NCBI GenBank assembly: GCA_027486495.1
Contig: JAIXOZ010000033.1
Coordinates: forward strand, 1 to 36,713
Length of the DNA: 36,713 nucleotides
Direction: 5' to 3'
DNA from: Comamonadaceae bacterium
Lineage (GTDB): Bacteria > Pseudomonadota > Gammaproteobacteria > Burkholderiales > Burkholderiaceae_C
Positions 8,599 to 16,649 of the stretch are shown here, piece after piece. How positions within the stretch are numbered: the first letter of the stretch is position 1; every line of letters starts with the position of its first letter. The notes under the pieces were generated by a model. That model saw only the letters and a list, made by a program, of their open reading frames with translations. It ran no database searches and was not told the DNA's origin. The translations under genes and the position numbers were made by a program.

Positions 8599-9960
8599 AT
8601 GCCCATGAACCCCAATCAGACCCTGCCCCTCCCCGCCTGGACGGTGTCTGCACTGTGCCGCGCCATTGCGGACAGCCTCGATGCCCAGTTCAACCCGGTC
8701 AGCGTGCGCGGTGAGATTTCGGGGTTTTCGCGTGCCGCAAGTGGGCATTGTTATTTTTCCATCAAGGATGACACGGGCCAGATTCGCTGCGCCATGTTTC
8801 GGCGTGCTGCCAGTTTGATGGACTTTGCTCCGCGCGATGGTGAACTGGTCGAGGTGCGGGGCCGTTTGGGGGTGTACGAAGCCAGAGGCGATTTGCAATT
8901 GATCGTCGAATCCATCGAGCGGGCAGGGCAGGGCGCGCTCTTTGAGCAGTTTTTGCGCCTCAAGGCCAAGCTCGAAGCCGAGGGACTGTTTGACCCTGCT
9001 CACAAACGCGCTTTACCGACCCAGCCCCGAGCCATTGGGGTGGTCACGTCTTTGGGCGCTGCTGCTTGGCATGACGTGATGTCGGCCTTGCAGCGCCGCG
9101 TGCCGCACATTCCGGTGCTCATGGCCCCTGCCTTGGTGCAAGGTGCTGGCGCTGCGGCCACACTGGCGCAGGCCCTCCAAAACATCTACGCCCTCACGGC
9201 CGAAGACAACCCGCTGTCGCCACCGGTGGATGTGATCTTGCTGGTTCGCGGGGGCGGCTCGATGGAAGACCTGTGGTCGTTCAACGACGAAAACCTGGCC
9301 CGGGTCATCGCACAAAGCCCCGTGCCGCTCGTTTGCGGCGTAGGGCATGAGACGGATTTCACGATCGCCGACTTTGTGGCCGACGTGCGTGCCCCGACCC
9401 CAACGGCTGCGGCCGAGATGGCCGCGACAGACCGGAGCGTGGGCCTTGAAGCCCTGTCGGTGCTGGAGCATCGCTTGAGCCGGGGCTTGATTCGCCAGCA
9501 AGACCGCCAATCGCAACGCCTGGACGCTGTGGCAGCCCGGTTGGGCGTGGGTTTGGTCCGTCAGCAAGAGCGCCAGAGCCAACGCCTGAACGCCATCGCG
9601 ACCCGATTGAGTCGCCCACAGGCCTTGCTGGGCCAGCACAGCCAGTGGCTGGACCGCCTGGGCAGTCGTTTGCAGGCAGGGGTGCGCAGTCAATTCATGG
9701 CGCAGGGCCACCAATTGGAGCGCTTGAGCGATCGTTTGGGGTTCAACCGGGATCAGCAGGTGCCGCAACGCGCCCAGCGCTTGGAGCGGGCCGCTTTGCG
9801 CTTGTCGTCGGTGGACCCACACCGGGTGCTGCAGCGTGGTTATGCCTGGCTGAGCGACGACAAGGGGCAGGCTTTGACCCATGCCGCGCAGTTTGAACCG
9901 GGCCAAGCGGTTCGAGCGACTTTGGCAGATGGGGATGTGCCGCTGACCGTGGCCCCTTGA
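8599..9960 (+). CDS. xseA: Exodeoxyribonuclease VII large subunit
   Basis: A 453-residue catalytic subunit of ExoVII, which with XseB degrades single-stranded DNA in both directions during repair. An N-terminal OB-fold covers about residues 12-105 (VRGEISGF, CYFSIKD, MFRR). The catalytic region has VVTSLGAAAWHDV, then LLVRGGGSMEDLWSFNDE and VGHETDFTIADFVAD. A long coiled-coil arm follows, with two adjacent 22-residue repeats (297-318 and 319-340). The C-terminal strand DPHRVLQRGYAWLSD is the family tail. The first of two nearby ATGs is used; the second is two codons on. xseB is not in the window. A long hairpin element begins 18 bases after the stop. Confidence 0.96.
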   Translation: MPMNPNQTLPLPAWTVSALCRAIADSLDAQFNPVSVRGEISGFSRAASGHCYFSIKDDTGQIRCAMFRRAASLMDFAPRDGELVEVRGRLGVYEARGDLQLIVESIERAGQGALFEQFLRLKAKLEAEGLFDPAHKRALPTQPRAIGVVTSLGAAAWHDVMSALQRRVPHIPVLMAPALVQGAGAAATLAQALQNIYALTAEDNPLSPPVDVILLVRGGGSMEDLWSFNDENLARVIAQSPVPLVCGVGHETDFTIADFVADVRAPTPTAAAEMAATDRSVGLEALSVLEHRLSRGLIRQQDRQSQRLDAVAARLGVGLVRQQERQSQRLNAIATRLSRPQALLGQHSQWLDRLGSRLQAGVRSQFMAQGHQLERLSDRLGFNRDQQVPQRAQRLERAALRLSSVDPHRVLQRGYAWLSDDKGQALTHAAQFEPGQAVRATLADGDVPLTVAP

Positions 9961-9978
9961 GTTTTTGTTCAACAGGTA

Positions 9979-10056
9979 AGCCGTTGTGGGCCAGGGCCTG
10001 TGCACCTCATGAGGGAGTACCCAAAATCGGTGCCCAGGCCCCGGCCCACAACGGCT
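9979..10056 (+). repeat. Conserved-loop long hairpin element, copy 1 (3' of xseA)
   Basis: A 78-base imperfect palindrome. Arms AGCCGTTGTGGGCC (9979-9992) and GGCCCACAACGGCT (10043-10056) pair perfectly. GGGCCTG pairs with CAGGCCC and GCACC with GGTGC, giving 26 base pairs broken by two single mismatches. The 22-nt loop includes GAGTACCCAAAATC. A second copy with almost the same loop, but a largely different paired stem, lies at 10930-11006 in the opposite orientation. Copy 1 starts 18 bases after the xseA stop, in the sense direction. There is no T-run after it. Confidence 0.9.
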
Positions 10057-10159
10057 GTGGGTCATTGGGCCCCGCCTGGCTAAGGAGATGTCTTTCTGAT
10101 CTCCATCCCCGCAACGCTCTTCAGTGACCCTGAATACGGTAAGGGGCATCGCGCTCCTC

Positions 10160-10165
10160 TAGAAT
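10160..10165 (+). promoter_or_regulatory. Possible -10 element of the sodB promoter
   Basis: TAGAAT lies 44 bases upstream of the sodB ATG and fits the sigma-70 -10 consensus at five of six positions. No good -35 hexamer is at the expected spacing, so the call is tentative. The region 10057-10208 also has a small hairpin, GGAGAT/ATCTCC (10084-10104), and nothing else I recognise. Confidence 0.35.
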
Positions 10166-10208
10166 GCGTAAGACATTTTCTCAACCCGCAACAACAAAAG
10201 GACCCCTC

Positions 10209-10790
10209 ATGGAACACACCTTGCCCGCACTGCCCTACGCGATCGACGCTTTGGCCCCTCACTACAGCCAGGAAACCCTCGAGTTCCACCACGGCAAGCA
10301 CCACAACGCTTACGTCGTGAACCTGAACAACCTGCAAAAAGGCACCGAATTTGAGAGCATGTCGCTCGAAGAGATCATCAAAAAATCCAGCGGCGGCGTG
10401 TACAACAACTCAGCCCAGATCTGGAACCACACCTTCTTTTGGAACTGCATGAAGCCCCAAGGTGGTGGTGAGCCCACTGGCGCACTGGCTGCAGCCATCA
10501 ACGCCAAGTTCGGCAGCTACGCCGCTTTCAAAGAAGCCTTCGTCAAGAGCGCTGTGGGCAACTTCGGTTCCGGCTGGACATGGCTGGTCAAGAAAGCCGA
10601 CGGCTCGGTCGACATCGTCAACATGGGCGCCGCTGGCACCCCCCTGACGACTGGCGACACTGCCTTGTTGACTGTGGACGTGTGGGAACACGCTTACTAC
10701 ATCGACTACCGCAACATGCGTCCCAAGTTCGTGGAGACTTTCCTCAGCAACCTGGTGAACTGGTCGTTTGCTGAGAAGAACTTCGGCTGA
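10209..10790 (+). CDS. sodB: Superoxide dismutase, iron type
   Basis: A 193-residue cytoplasmic enzyme that converts superoxide to oxygen and hydrogen peroxide. The four metal ligands are visible: His27 in [12 protein letters not shown], His74 in IWNHTFFWN, Asp157 and His161 in [13 protein letters not shown]. The length and the sequence around His74 fit Fe-SOD rather than Mn-SOD. The start [10 protein letters not shown] is chosen because AAAGGA lies seven bases upstream. The frame is open 15 codons further up, but without a ribosome site. A classical terminator follows. The gene stands alone between two copies of the same hairpin element. Confidence 0.97.
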   Translation: MEHTLPALPYAIDALAPHYSQETLEFHHGKHHNAYVVNLNNLQKGTEFESMSLEEIIKKSSGGVYNNSAQIWNHTFFWNCMKPQGGGEPTGALAAAINAKFGSYAAFKEAFVKSAVGNFGSGWTWLVKKADGSVDIVNMGAAGTPLTTGDTALLTVDVWEHAYYIDYRNMRPKFVETFLSNLVNWSFAEKNFG

Positions 10791-10813
10791 TCGAGGTTTA
10801 CTCCAAGTCAAAA

Positions 10814-10835
10814 AGCCCGCTGTGCGGGCTTTTTT
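10814..10835 (+). terminator. Intrinsic terminator of sodB
   Basis: AGCCCGC (10814-10820), loop TGT, GCGGGCT (10824-10830), then a run of T. It begins 23 bases after the sodB stop. An A-run before the stem could make it work in both directions. Confidence 0.95.
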
Positions 10836-10929
10836 GCTTTCTGGACCGAATGTGACTGCCACCCCAGGAAAATGGCCTGATCCGAGCCAAAGGACTGTTG
10901 AGTGAGTGAACTTTCAGATCGACCACTGA

Positions 10930-11006
10930 GCTGAGAACGGGCTGGGTCCGGGCCCCGATTTTGGGTACTCCCCCCATGAGGTGCCCGGCCCCAGCCCATG
11001 CTCAGC
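10930..11006 (-). repeat. Conserved-loop long hairpin element, copy 2 (3' of the SDR gene)
   Basis: Read on the minus strand this is the same element as at 9979-10056. The stem is GCTGAG/CTCAGC, GGGCTGG/CCAGCCC and CCGGGC/GCCCGG with a few extra pairs and about three mismatches. The loop again contains GAGTACCCAAAATC, and the bases before it (CACCTCATG) also match copy 1. The outer stem sequence is unlike copy 1, yet still pairs. It begins about 46 bases after the stop of the minus-strand SDR gene, in the sense direction, the same position copy 1 takes relative to xseA. Confidence 0.88.
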
Positions 11007-11052
11007 GGTACCTGAAGCACCACACACCATGCACCAAGAGCGAATCAGCAAA

Positions 11053-11814
11053 TCAGCGAATCATCATCCCGCCATCGGCCACCACGGTCTGGCCCGTCAC
11101 GTAATTGGCCGCCGGGCTCGCCAAAAACACGGCGATGCCGCCAATGTCATCCGCCTCACCCATGCGGCGCAAAGGCGCTTGGCTGTTGTATTTGGCACTC
11201 AGCACCGGGTCTTCGTGCAGCGCCTTGGCAAAGTCGGTCTTGATCAAGCCCGGCGCGATGCAGTTGACGCGGATGTTGTCCGGACCCCATTCCACCGCCA
11301 AGTTGCGCGCCAGCTGCATGTCGGCCGCTTTGGACAGGTTGTAAGCCCCAATCACCGACGAACCGTGCAGCCCGCCGATGGACGACACGATCACGATGGC
11401 CCCGTCTTTTTGGGCCTTCATGTCGGGGTAGACCAGGTTGCACAACCAGGCATTTGACAACACGTTGTTGCGCATGACCTTGTCGAACACCTCGTCGCTC
11501 ATGCCCGTGGCCGGGCCAAAATAGGGGTTGGTGGCCGCATTGCACACCAGGATGTCGATCACCCCCCAAGTCTGTCGGGTCTGGTCGATCAGGTTTTGCA
11601 GCTGCTCTTTGCTGGAGATGCTGGCGGCAATCGCCATCGCCTCACCGCCTGCAGCCTGGATCTCTCTGACCACCACTTCGCAGGCGTCTTGCTTGCGGCT
11701 GGACACCACCACTTTGGCACCTTGCTGGGCCAGCTGGTGCGCGATGGATCGGCCAATGCCGCGGCTGGAGCCGGTGACGACGGCGACTTTGCCTTTCAGA
11801 TTGAACAACGACAT
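11053..11814 (-). CDS. SDR family NAD(P)-dependent oxidoreductase
   Basis: A 253-residue classical short-chain dehydrogenase. The cofactor loop TGSSRGIG is at residues 14-21 and the NAA motif at 92-94. The catalytic Ser145 lies in VIVSSIGG, with Tyr158 and Lys162 in AYNLSKAA. The C-terminal motif PLRRMGEADDIGGIAVFLASPAANYVTG is typical of FabG-like and DHRS4-like enzymes, and CNAATNPYFGP resembles the DHRS4 group. AAGGAG lies eight bases before the ATG. The open frame continues upstream on this strand for another 450 codons, but that part is antisense to the FAD oxidoreductase gene. Substrate unknown. It is divergent from the FAD oxidoreductase, with 102 bases between starts. Confidence 0.93.
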   Translation of the reverse strand: MSLFNLKGKVAVVTGSSRGIGRSIAHQLAQQGAKVVVSSRKQDACEVVVREIQAAGGEAMAIAASISSKEQLQNLIDQTRQTWGVIDILVCNAATNPYFGPATGMSDEVFDKVMRNNVLSNAWLCNLVYPDMKAQKDGAIVIVSSIGGLHGSSVIGAYNLSKAADMQLARNLAVEWGPDNIRVNCIAPGLIKTDFAKALHEDPVLSAKYNSQAPLRRMGEADDIGGIAVFLASPAANYVTGQTVVADGGMMIR

Positions 11815-11916
11815 GAAACGGTCTCCTTGTTGAATGGCTGGCAGTCTGCCTGTGCGCGGTGCGGGTGTCTGTCTTGCGGGTGTCACCGCTTCAAGACTCT
11901 TCACGTCTGAGCCACA

Positions 11917-13035
11917 ATGCTGCCCATGGAACAAGTGGATGCTGTTGTGATCGGTGCTGGCGTGGTTGGGCTGGCTGTGGGGCGGGCGCTCGCGCTTTTG
12001 GGCCGCGAGGTGATGGTGCTCGAATCGGAAAACGCCATCGGCACGGGCACCAGCTCGCGCAACAGCGAGGTCATTCACGCGGGCATTTATTACCCGGCCT
12101 GCTCGCTCAAGGCGCGGTTGTGTGTGCAAGGCAAGCAAATGCTCTACGCCTATTGCGCCGAACGCGGCGTGGCACACAGCCAGCTGGGCAAGCTGATCGT
12201 GGCCACGACGCCTGAGCAAGTGTTGGCACTGGACGGCATCATGGACAAGGCGGCCGCCAATGGCGTGCACGATTTGCAAAAACTCACGGCTGCGCAGGCC
12301 CAGGCGCTGGAGCCTGCGCTGGCTTGCGAAGCGGCGGTGCTCTCGCCCAGCACCGGGGTGATTGACAGTCACAGCTACATGCTTGCCTTGCAAGGCGACA
12401 TGGAAAACGCAGGTGGTTTGCTGGCGCTGGTCTCTCCCGTGCAGCACATCGGCGTGCGGCAGGGCACTGCCAGTCACCCGATTCGGGTGTGCACACAAGA
12501 CGGCACCGAGCTGGCTTGCAAGGTACTGGTCAATGCCGCTGGGCTGAGCGCCGTGGCCATCGCGCGGGGCATGGACGGACTGGATCAAAGTTTGTTGCCC
12601 CAAGCCCATTACGCCAAGGGCAACTATTTCACGCTGGCGGGCAAGGCCCCGTTTTCGCGCCTGATTTACCCCGTGCCCGAAAAAGCCGGTTTGGGCGTGC
12701 ACCTCACGCTCGACCTGGGTGGTCAGGCCAAGTTCGGGCCAGATGTGCAGTGGGTCGATGACCCCGCCGACCTGCAGGTTGATCCGCGCCGGGGCGATGC
12801 CTTTTATGCCGAGGTGCGCAAATATTGGCCGGGTTTGGCCGACGGCGCTTTGCAGGCAGGTTATGCGGGCATGCGCCCCAAGATCAACGCCCCGCACGAA
12901 GCTGCAGCCGACTTCATGATCCAAGGCCCTGCCGAGCACGGCGTGCCGGGCTTGGTGAACCTGCTGGGCATCGAGTCGCCGGGTTTGACCAGCTCGCTGG
13001 CGATGGCGGACGAGGTTTGCGTCAGGCTCCATTGA
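11917..13035 (+). CDS. FAD-dependent oxidoreductase, L-2-hydroxyglutarate dehydrogenase-like
   Basis: A 372-residue flavoprotein of the DAO/L2HGDH family. The FAD-binding loop GAGVVG is at residues 13-18. The following [24 protein letters not shown] block is the family signature of L-2-hydroxyglutarate dehydrogenase/oxidase (LhgO) and its relatives. A C-terminal GYAGMRPKI and the [17 protein letters not shown] segment close the FAD site. A second ATG three codons in ([10 protein letters not shown]) is an equally good start; neither has a clear ribosome site. It is divergent from the SDR upstream. A lone member outside a glutarate pathway, so the actual 2-hydroxyacid substrate is uncertain. 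Confidence 0.9.
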   Translation: MLPMEQVDAVVIGAGVVGLAVGRALALLGREVMVLESENAIGTGTSSRNSEVIHAGIYYPACSLKARLCVQGKQMLYAYCAERGVAHSQLGKLIVATTPEQVLALDGIMDKAAANGVHDLQKLTAAQAQALEPALACEAAVLSPSTGVIDSHSYMLALQGDMENAGGLLALVSPVQHIGVRQGTASHPIRVCTQDGTELACKVLVNAAGLSAVAIARGMDGLDQSLLPQAHYAKGNYFTLAGKAPFSRLIYPVPEKAGLGVHLTLDLGGQAKFGPDVQWVDDPADLQVDPRRGDAFYAEVRKYWPGLADGALQAGYAGMRPKINAPHEAAADFMIQGPAEHGVPGLVNLLGIESPGLTSSLAMADEVCVRLH

Positions 13036-13064
13036 GCCCCTGTCATACAACTGCGAAGTACAGA

Positions 13065-13143
13065 CCAGTGCAAAGCCCATCTTTTGGCGCAATCGTTCAA
13101 TACACGGAGGCCTTTTTCCCGAAGATAGACAGTTTTGCACTGG
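13065..13143. repeat. Perfect 10-bp inverted repeat pair upstream of the second SDR gene
   Basis: CCAGTGCAAA (13065-13074) and TTTGCACTGG (13134-13143) are exact reverse complements separated by 59 bp. They lie in the 177-bp gap between the FAD oxidoreductase and the SDR gene at 13213. They could be paired operator half-sites bracketing a promoter, or the base of a long stem. No matching regulator gene is adjacent. Confidence 0.5.
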
Positions 13144-13212
13144 GATGGAGCCACCCAAACCCATGAACACCGTCACTTACTCGGGTAGGCCTGACAACAA
13201 GGAAGTCCAAGC

Positions 13213-13950
13213 ATGAAATGGCATCAGACAAACGCATTGGTGACCGGGGGCACGCGCGGTATTGGCCGTGCACTGGTTGATTTGTTGGTAGAAAAGGGGG
13301 CTGCCGTGATAGCCACGGGCCGTACCAGCGCCAGCGTGGACCAAGCCCGACAAGCATGTCCACAGGTCAACTGGCTGGTTTTTGACCAGTCGGATGAAAA
13401 CCAACGGGCCGAATTGCTTGCACATGTGCAAGGCAGGGGTGTCAATTTGCTGATTCACAACGCAGGTGTTCAGCAATTGCATGACTTCACCCTGAAGGAC
13501 GAAACCTTGCATTTCAGTACTGAGCTGGAGACCGCCATCAATTTTGTCGGCCCCGTAGAGTTAACCCGGGGCATGTTGCCGCACATGCGTGACCAAGCGG
13601 ATGCCCGGGTAGTTTTTGTCACCTCTGGACTTGCGCTGGCCCCCAAGCGCAGCAGTCCGGTTTACTGCGCCAACAAAGCAGGCTTGCGTTCTTTCGCCAA
13701 ATCTCTACGCGCCCAATTGCGCCATGCCAACTTGCCCATTGGGGTGACTGAAGCGTTGCCCCCGCTGGTGGACACAGACATGACCAAAGGACGAGGACGC
13801 GGCAAAATTTCACCCCAAGCTGCGGCAAGTCAGATCGTGCGGGGCATTGAGTCTGGCAAGTCGGAGATTTACGTGGGGGCGTCCGCCTTGCTGCGGGTCA
13901 TCAGCCGCATCAGTCCAGCTTTGGCTGAGGCCATCATGATTAACCGCTAG
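13213..13950 (+). CDS. SDR family oxidoreductase, DltE-like
   Basis: A 245-residue short-chain dehydrogenase. The cofactor loop TGGTRGIG is at residues 11-18 and HNAG at 82-85. The catalytic triad is Ser138 in FVTSGLA with Tyr151 and Lys155 in VYCANKAG. The DltE/YdfG-like pattern (ALPPLVDTDMT after the catalytic lysine) suggests a reductase of unknown substrate. AAGGA lies about nine bases before the ATG. A 17-codon frame starting at 13163 ends in an ATGA overlap with this start. The downstream membrane protein begins six bases after the stop, so the two probably share a transcript. Confidence 0.9.
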   Translation: MKWHQTNALVTGGTRGIGRALVDLLVEKGAAVIATGRTSASVDQARQACPQVNWLVFDQSDENQRAELLAHVQGRGVNLLIHNAGVQQLHDFTLKDETLHFSTELETAINFVGPVELTRGMLPHMRDQADARVVFVTSGLALAPKRSSPVYCANKAGLRSFAKSLRAQLRHANLPIGVTEALPPLVDTDMTKGRGRGKISPQAAASQIVRGIESGKSEIYVGASALLRVISRISPALAEAIMINR

Positions 13951-13956
13951 TCCTTG

Positions 13957-14589
13957 ATGCACTCTTCGCCTTCACTCTTTCAGCGCTTGTTTCAATGGGT
14001 CGAAACCGCGCTTTTACGCCATGGCTCAGAGCCCAAAACCATCTTTTTGCTGGCAGTATTTTCTGTTTTGGATGGTTTTTTGCCTATGTTGCCCGCAGAA
14101 ATGTTTGTGCTGGCCTTGTGTGTGCTTCAGCCGCAAAAAGGCAAAGTCATCGTGGTGGTGTTTGCACTGGCTTCTGCATTGAGTGCTCTTTTATTGGCCT
14201 TGGGCATGGGGACGTTGACGGCGTCTGCAGAATCGCTGAGCCAAAAGCTGATGGGGTCACAAGGGCCGCAGGTTTTGGCCATGCTGAGAGACTCGGGACC
14301 GGTCAGCATGGTGTTTTTCTCGGTTTTCCCAGACTCGCCGCGTTCGGCCATCGCGCTGTTTGCCTTGAGTGGTGTGTCGCCTGAGTCGATCTGCACGATG
14401 GTGTTCATCGGCAAACTGATGCTCTACACCGGACTGCTGTTTTTGATCCATCACTTGCCCTCCAGAGTGGGCAGGTGGCGAGGTGTTGGGCCGTTCTGGG
14501 TGAGGTGGCTGCAGCGCCGTGCGAGCCGTTTCGTGGCCTATTGCCGCCGAATCCGCTGGCGTGCGAGGTGCCTCCATCAAGGCACTTGA
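13957..14589 (+). CDS. Small multi-spanning membrane protein, VTT/YqaA (DedA-like)
   Basis: A 210-residue inner-membrane protein with about four hydrophobic segments near residues 27-52, 60-85, 110-132 and 143-165, and a strongly basic C-terminal tail. The segment DGFLPMLPAEMFVLAL and the later FPDSPRSAIALFALSGVSP resemble the VTT (SNARE-associated, DedA/YqaA) fold, in which two re-entrant loops carry acidic and proline residues. That assignment is tentative. The ATG at 13957 is used; a TTG directly before it is a less likely start. It is coupled to the SDR gene upstream by a six-base gap. The last 30 residues are Arg-rich and may be poorly conserved. Confidence 0.72.
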   Translation: MHSSPSLFQRLFQWVETALLRHGSEPKTIFLLAVFSVLDGFLPMLPAEMFVLALCVLQPQKGKVIVVVFALASALSALLLALGMGTLTASAESLSQKLMGSQGPQVLAMLRDSGPVSMVFFSVFPDSPRSAIALFALSGVSPESICTMVFIGKLMLYTGLLFLIHHLPSRVGRWRGVGPFWVRWLQRRASRFVAYCRRIRWRARCLHQGT

Positions 14590-14650
14590 ACATCCCCCAA
14601 GACACTCTTCATGCACCTCTCTTGGCTGAGTATCGCTGGCGAGACAGCGC

Positions 14651-14677
14651 AAGCACACCAGGCACACCAAGCACACC
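14651..14677. repeat. Three tandem 9-bp repeats before the thioesterase gene
   Basis: AAGCACACC, AGGCACACC and AAGCACACC occur head to tail and end four bases before the thioesterase ATG. They replace a normal ribosome binding site. They could be a simple slippage tract. Confidence 0.7.
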
Positions 14678-14681
14678 TATC

Positions 14682-15509
14682 ATGACGCGCATGCATCCTT
14701 TTGACGAAGCCATTGACCTGCGTTCCTCAGCACTTGTGGATACGCCCCACGAATTCACCGGTGCGACCCATCCGGCCTACGCCAACATGATCGGGCCCTT
14801 TGGCGGCACCACTTCAGCGCAGTTGCTGCAGTCGGCTTTGCTGCACTCCGAGCGCCTAGGTGAACCCGTGGCCCTGACGGTCAACTTTGCCGCCCCAGTG
14901 GCCGATGGTGCGATCCGTTTTGTGGCGCGGCCTGTGCGCACCAACCGTTCGACGCAGCACTGGATCATCGAAGCGCATCAGACGCAAGGCGTGGTGGCCA
15001 CGGCTACAGCGGTGTTTGCCGTGCGGCGCGAAACCTGGTCAGACGTTGAGGCCATGATGCCCGCCAACCTGCCCGCGCCCGATGCGGTGCCCCGCATGCC
15101 TGTCAAAGGCATGCCCGCCTGGCCGCAGCGCTACGACATGCGCTTTGTCGAAGGCGCTTTTCCCTCAGCCTTTGACGAGCAGGAGCAAGCCCATTCGCGC
15201 TCGACCCTGTGGGTGCGTGACGAGCCCGAGCGGGCGCTGGACTTTGCCTCTTTGGTGGCCATCAGCGACAGTTTTTTCCCACGCATCTACATCCGCCGTC
15301 GACGCCGCGCCATGATTGGCACAGTGTCCCTCACCACCTATTTCCACGCCGACAGCGCTCTGTTGGCGCAGGTGGGCTCACGCCATGTGCTGGGTGTGGC
15401 CAAGGCGCTCAACTACCGCCACGGCTACTTTGACCAGACGGGTGAGTTGTGGAGCCCCGAAGGGCAGCTGCTGGCGAGCACGCACCAGCTGGTGTATTTT
15501 AAGGACTGA
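14682..15509 (+). CDS. TesB-like acyl-CoA thioesterase family protein
   Basis: A 275-residue double hot-dog thioesterase-like protein. The N-terminal hot-dog starts near HPAYANMIGPFGGTTSAQLL (residues 29-48), followed by VALTVNFAAPV. The C-terminal hot-dog includes DFASLVAISDSFFPRIY and TVSLTTYFHA, as in TesB/4HBT_3 proteins. Expected to hydrolyse acyl-CoA esters; chain preference unknown. The ATG at 14682 begins MTRMHPFDEA; the frame is open for 69 codons upstream, but that part overlaps the membrane protein gene. A second ATG is three codons in. The stop is four bases from the stop of the convergent pyrD. Confidence 0.85.
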   Translation: MTRMHPFDEAIDLRSSALVDTPHEFTGATHPAYANMIGPFGGTTSAQLLQSALLHSERLGEPVALTVNFAAPVADGAIRFVARPVRTNRSTQHWIIEAHQTQGVVATATAVFAVRRETWSDVEAMMPANLPAPDAVPRMPVKGMPAWPQRYDMRFVEGAFPSAFDEQEQAHSRSTLWVRDEPERALDFASLVAISDSFFPRIYIRRRRRAMIGTVSLTTYFHADSALLAQVGSRHVLGVAKALNYRHGYFDQTGELWSPEGQLLASTHQLVYFKD

Positions 15510-15513
15510 GTTT

Positions 15514-16557
15514 TCAGCGCTTCATCTGCTGCAGTGCACTCGCCACTTCGGTCACCAGCGCCGGGCCTTTGTAGATGAGGCCGGTGTATATCTGCACCAC
15601 GTCGGCCCCGGCCTCGATCTTGGAGATCGCGTCGTGGCCGCTCAGGATGCCACCCACACCGATGATGGGGAAGTCACGGCCCAGCGCGGCGCGCAGCAAG
15701 CGGATCACGCGGTTGCTGCCTTCGAGTACGGGCGAGCCCGACAGACCGCCCATTTCTTCGGCGTGTGCCAAGCCGCTCACAGCGTCACGCGCCAGCGTGG
15801 TGTTGGTGGCGATCACGCCGTCCATGCCGTGTTTTTGCAAGGTGGCGGCGATCACGCCCACTTGGGTCTCGTCCAGATCGGGGGCGATTTTCAGGAACAT
15901 GGGCACGCGGCGGCCGTGCTCAGCGGCCAGTTCTTCACGCCGTGCCACCAAGGCGCCCAGCAGGCCGTCCAGCGCTTCGTCGCTTTGCAGGGCGCGCAGG
16001 TTCTTGGTGTTGGGGCTGGAGATGTTCACCGTCACGTAGTCGGCATGCGGGTAGACGCCTGCCAGCGCGATCAAATAATCGTCGGTGGCGTTTTCAATGG
16101 GTGTGGCGGCGTTCTTGCCGATGTTCAGGCCCAACAGGCGTCCTTGCTGGCGGAATTTGGAGCGCTTGACGTTGGCGATGAAGGCGTCCAGCCCGTCGTT
16201 GTTGAAACCCAGGCGGTTGATCAGGGCGTTGGCCTCGGGCAGGCGGAACATGCGCGGCTTGGGGTTGCCCGGTTGCGCTTTGGGCGTCACAGTGCCCACT
16301 TCGACAAAGCCAAAGCCCATGGCACCCAGGCCGTCGATGCAGCGGGCGTTTTTATCGAGGCCTGCGGCCATGCCGACGCGGTTGGGGAAATGCAGACCTG
16401 CCAACGTGATGGGCTGCGCCACAAAGGGCTGGCGGTAGGCGCAGTCCAAAGGGGTGTTCTGGGTACGGGCCAGGCCTTCGATGGTCAGGTCATGGGCCGC
16501 CTCGGGGTCCATCTTGAATAAAAAGGGGCGGGCGAAGGCGTAGGGGATCAGGGACAT
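15514..16557 (-). CDS. pyrD: Dihydroorotate dehydrogenase (quinone), class 2
   Basis: A 347-residue peripheral inner-membrane flavoenzyme that oxidises dihydroorotate to orotate, passing electrons to ubiquinone (de novo pyrimidine synthesis). The N-terminal helix region ([25 protein letters not shown]) is the membrane and quinone binding extension that defines class 2. [10 protein letters not shown] follows near residue 61. The catalytic Ser181 lies in [12 protein letters not shown]. The FMN phosphate loop GVGGI and the C-terminal [15 protein letters not shown] are present. The length is normal. It is divergent from rpiA. Confidence 0.97.
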   Translation of the reverse strand: MSLIPYAFARPFLFKMDPEAAHDLTIEGLARTQNTPLDCAYRQPFVAQPITLAGLHFPNRVGMAAGLDKNARCIDGLGAMGFGFVEVGTVTPKAQPGNPKPRMFRLPEANALINRLGFNNDGLDAFIANVKRSKFRQQGRLLGLNIGKNAATPIENATDDYLIALAGVYPHADYVTVNISSPNTKNLRALQSDEALDGLLGALVARREELAAEHGRRVPMFLKIAPDLDETQVGVIAATLQKHGMDGVIATNTTLARDAVSGLAHAEEMGGLSGSPVLEGSNRVIRLLRAALGRDFPIIGVGGILSGHDAISKIEAGADVVQIYTGLIYKGPALVTEVASALQQMKR

Positions 16558-16649
16558 TGGATAATTCCGGACAGCAAAGGCGTTGACAACAATTCACCCG
16601 ATTGTCTCAAACCCCGGCCTCCCTTCAGTTTTTATCCAGACCCAACCCC

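Noticed and set aside
9013..10149. Antisense open frame of 378 codons opposite xseA
   Set aside because: Composition is typical of an antisense shadow (Gln/His/Arg-rich, no domains). xseA has complete family motifs.
11815..13176. A minus-strand open frame continuing upstream of the SDR gene to give a 707-residue fusion
   Set aside because: The extra 450 codons are antisense to the FAD oxidoreductase gene and show no family features. The SDR has its own AAGGAG-ATG start at 11814. Long antisense frames are expected in GC-rich DNA.
15316..16521. Plus-strand frame of 401 codons opposite pyrD
   Set aside because: It overlaps the end of the thioesterase gene in another frame and is otherwise antisense to a complete pyrD.
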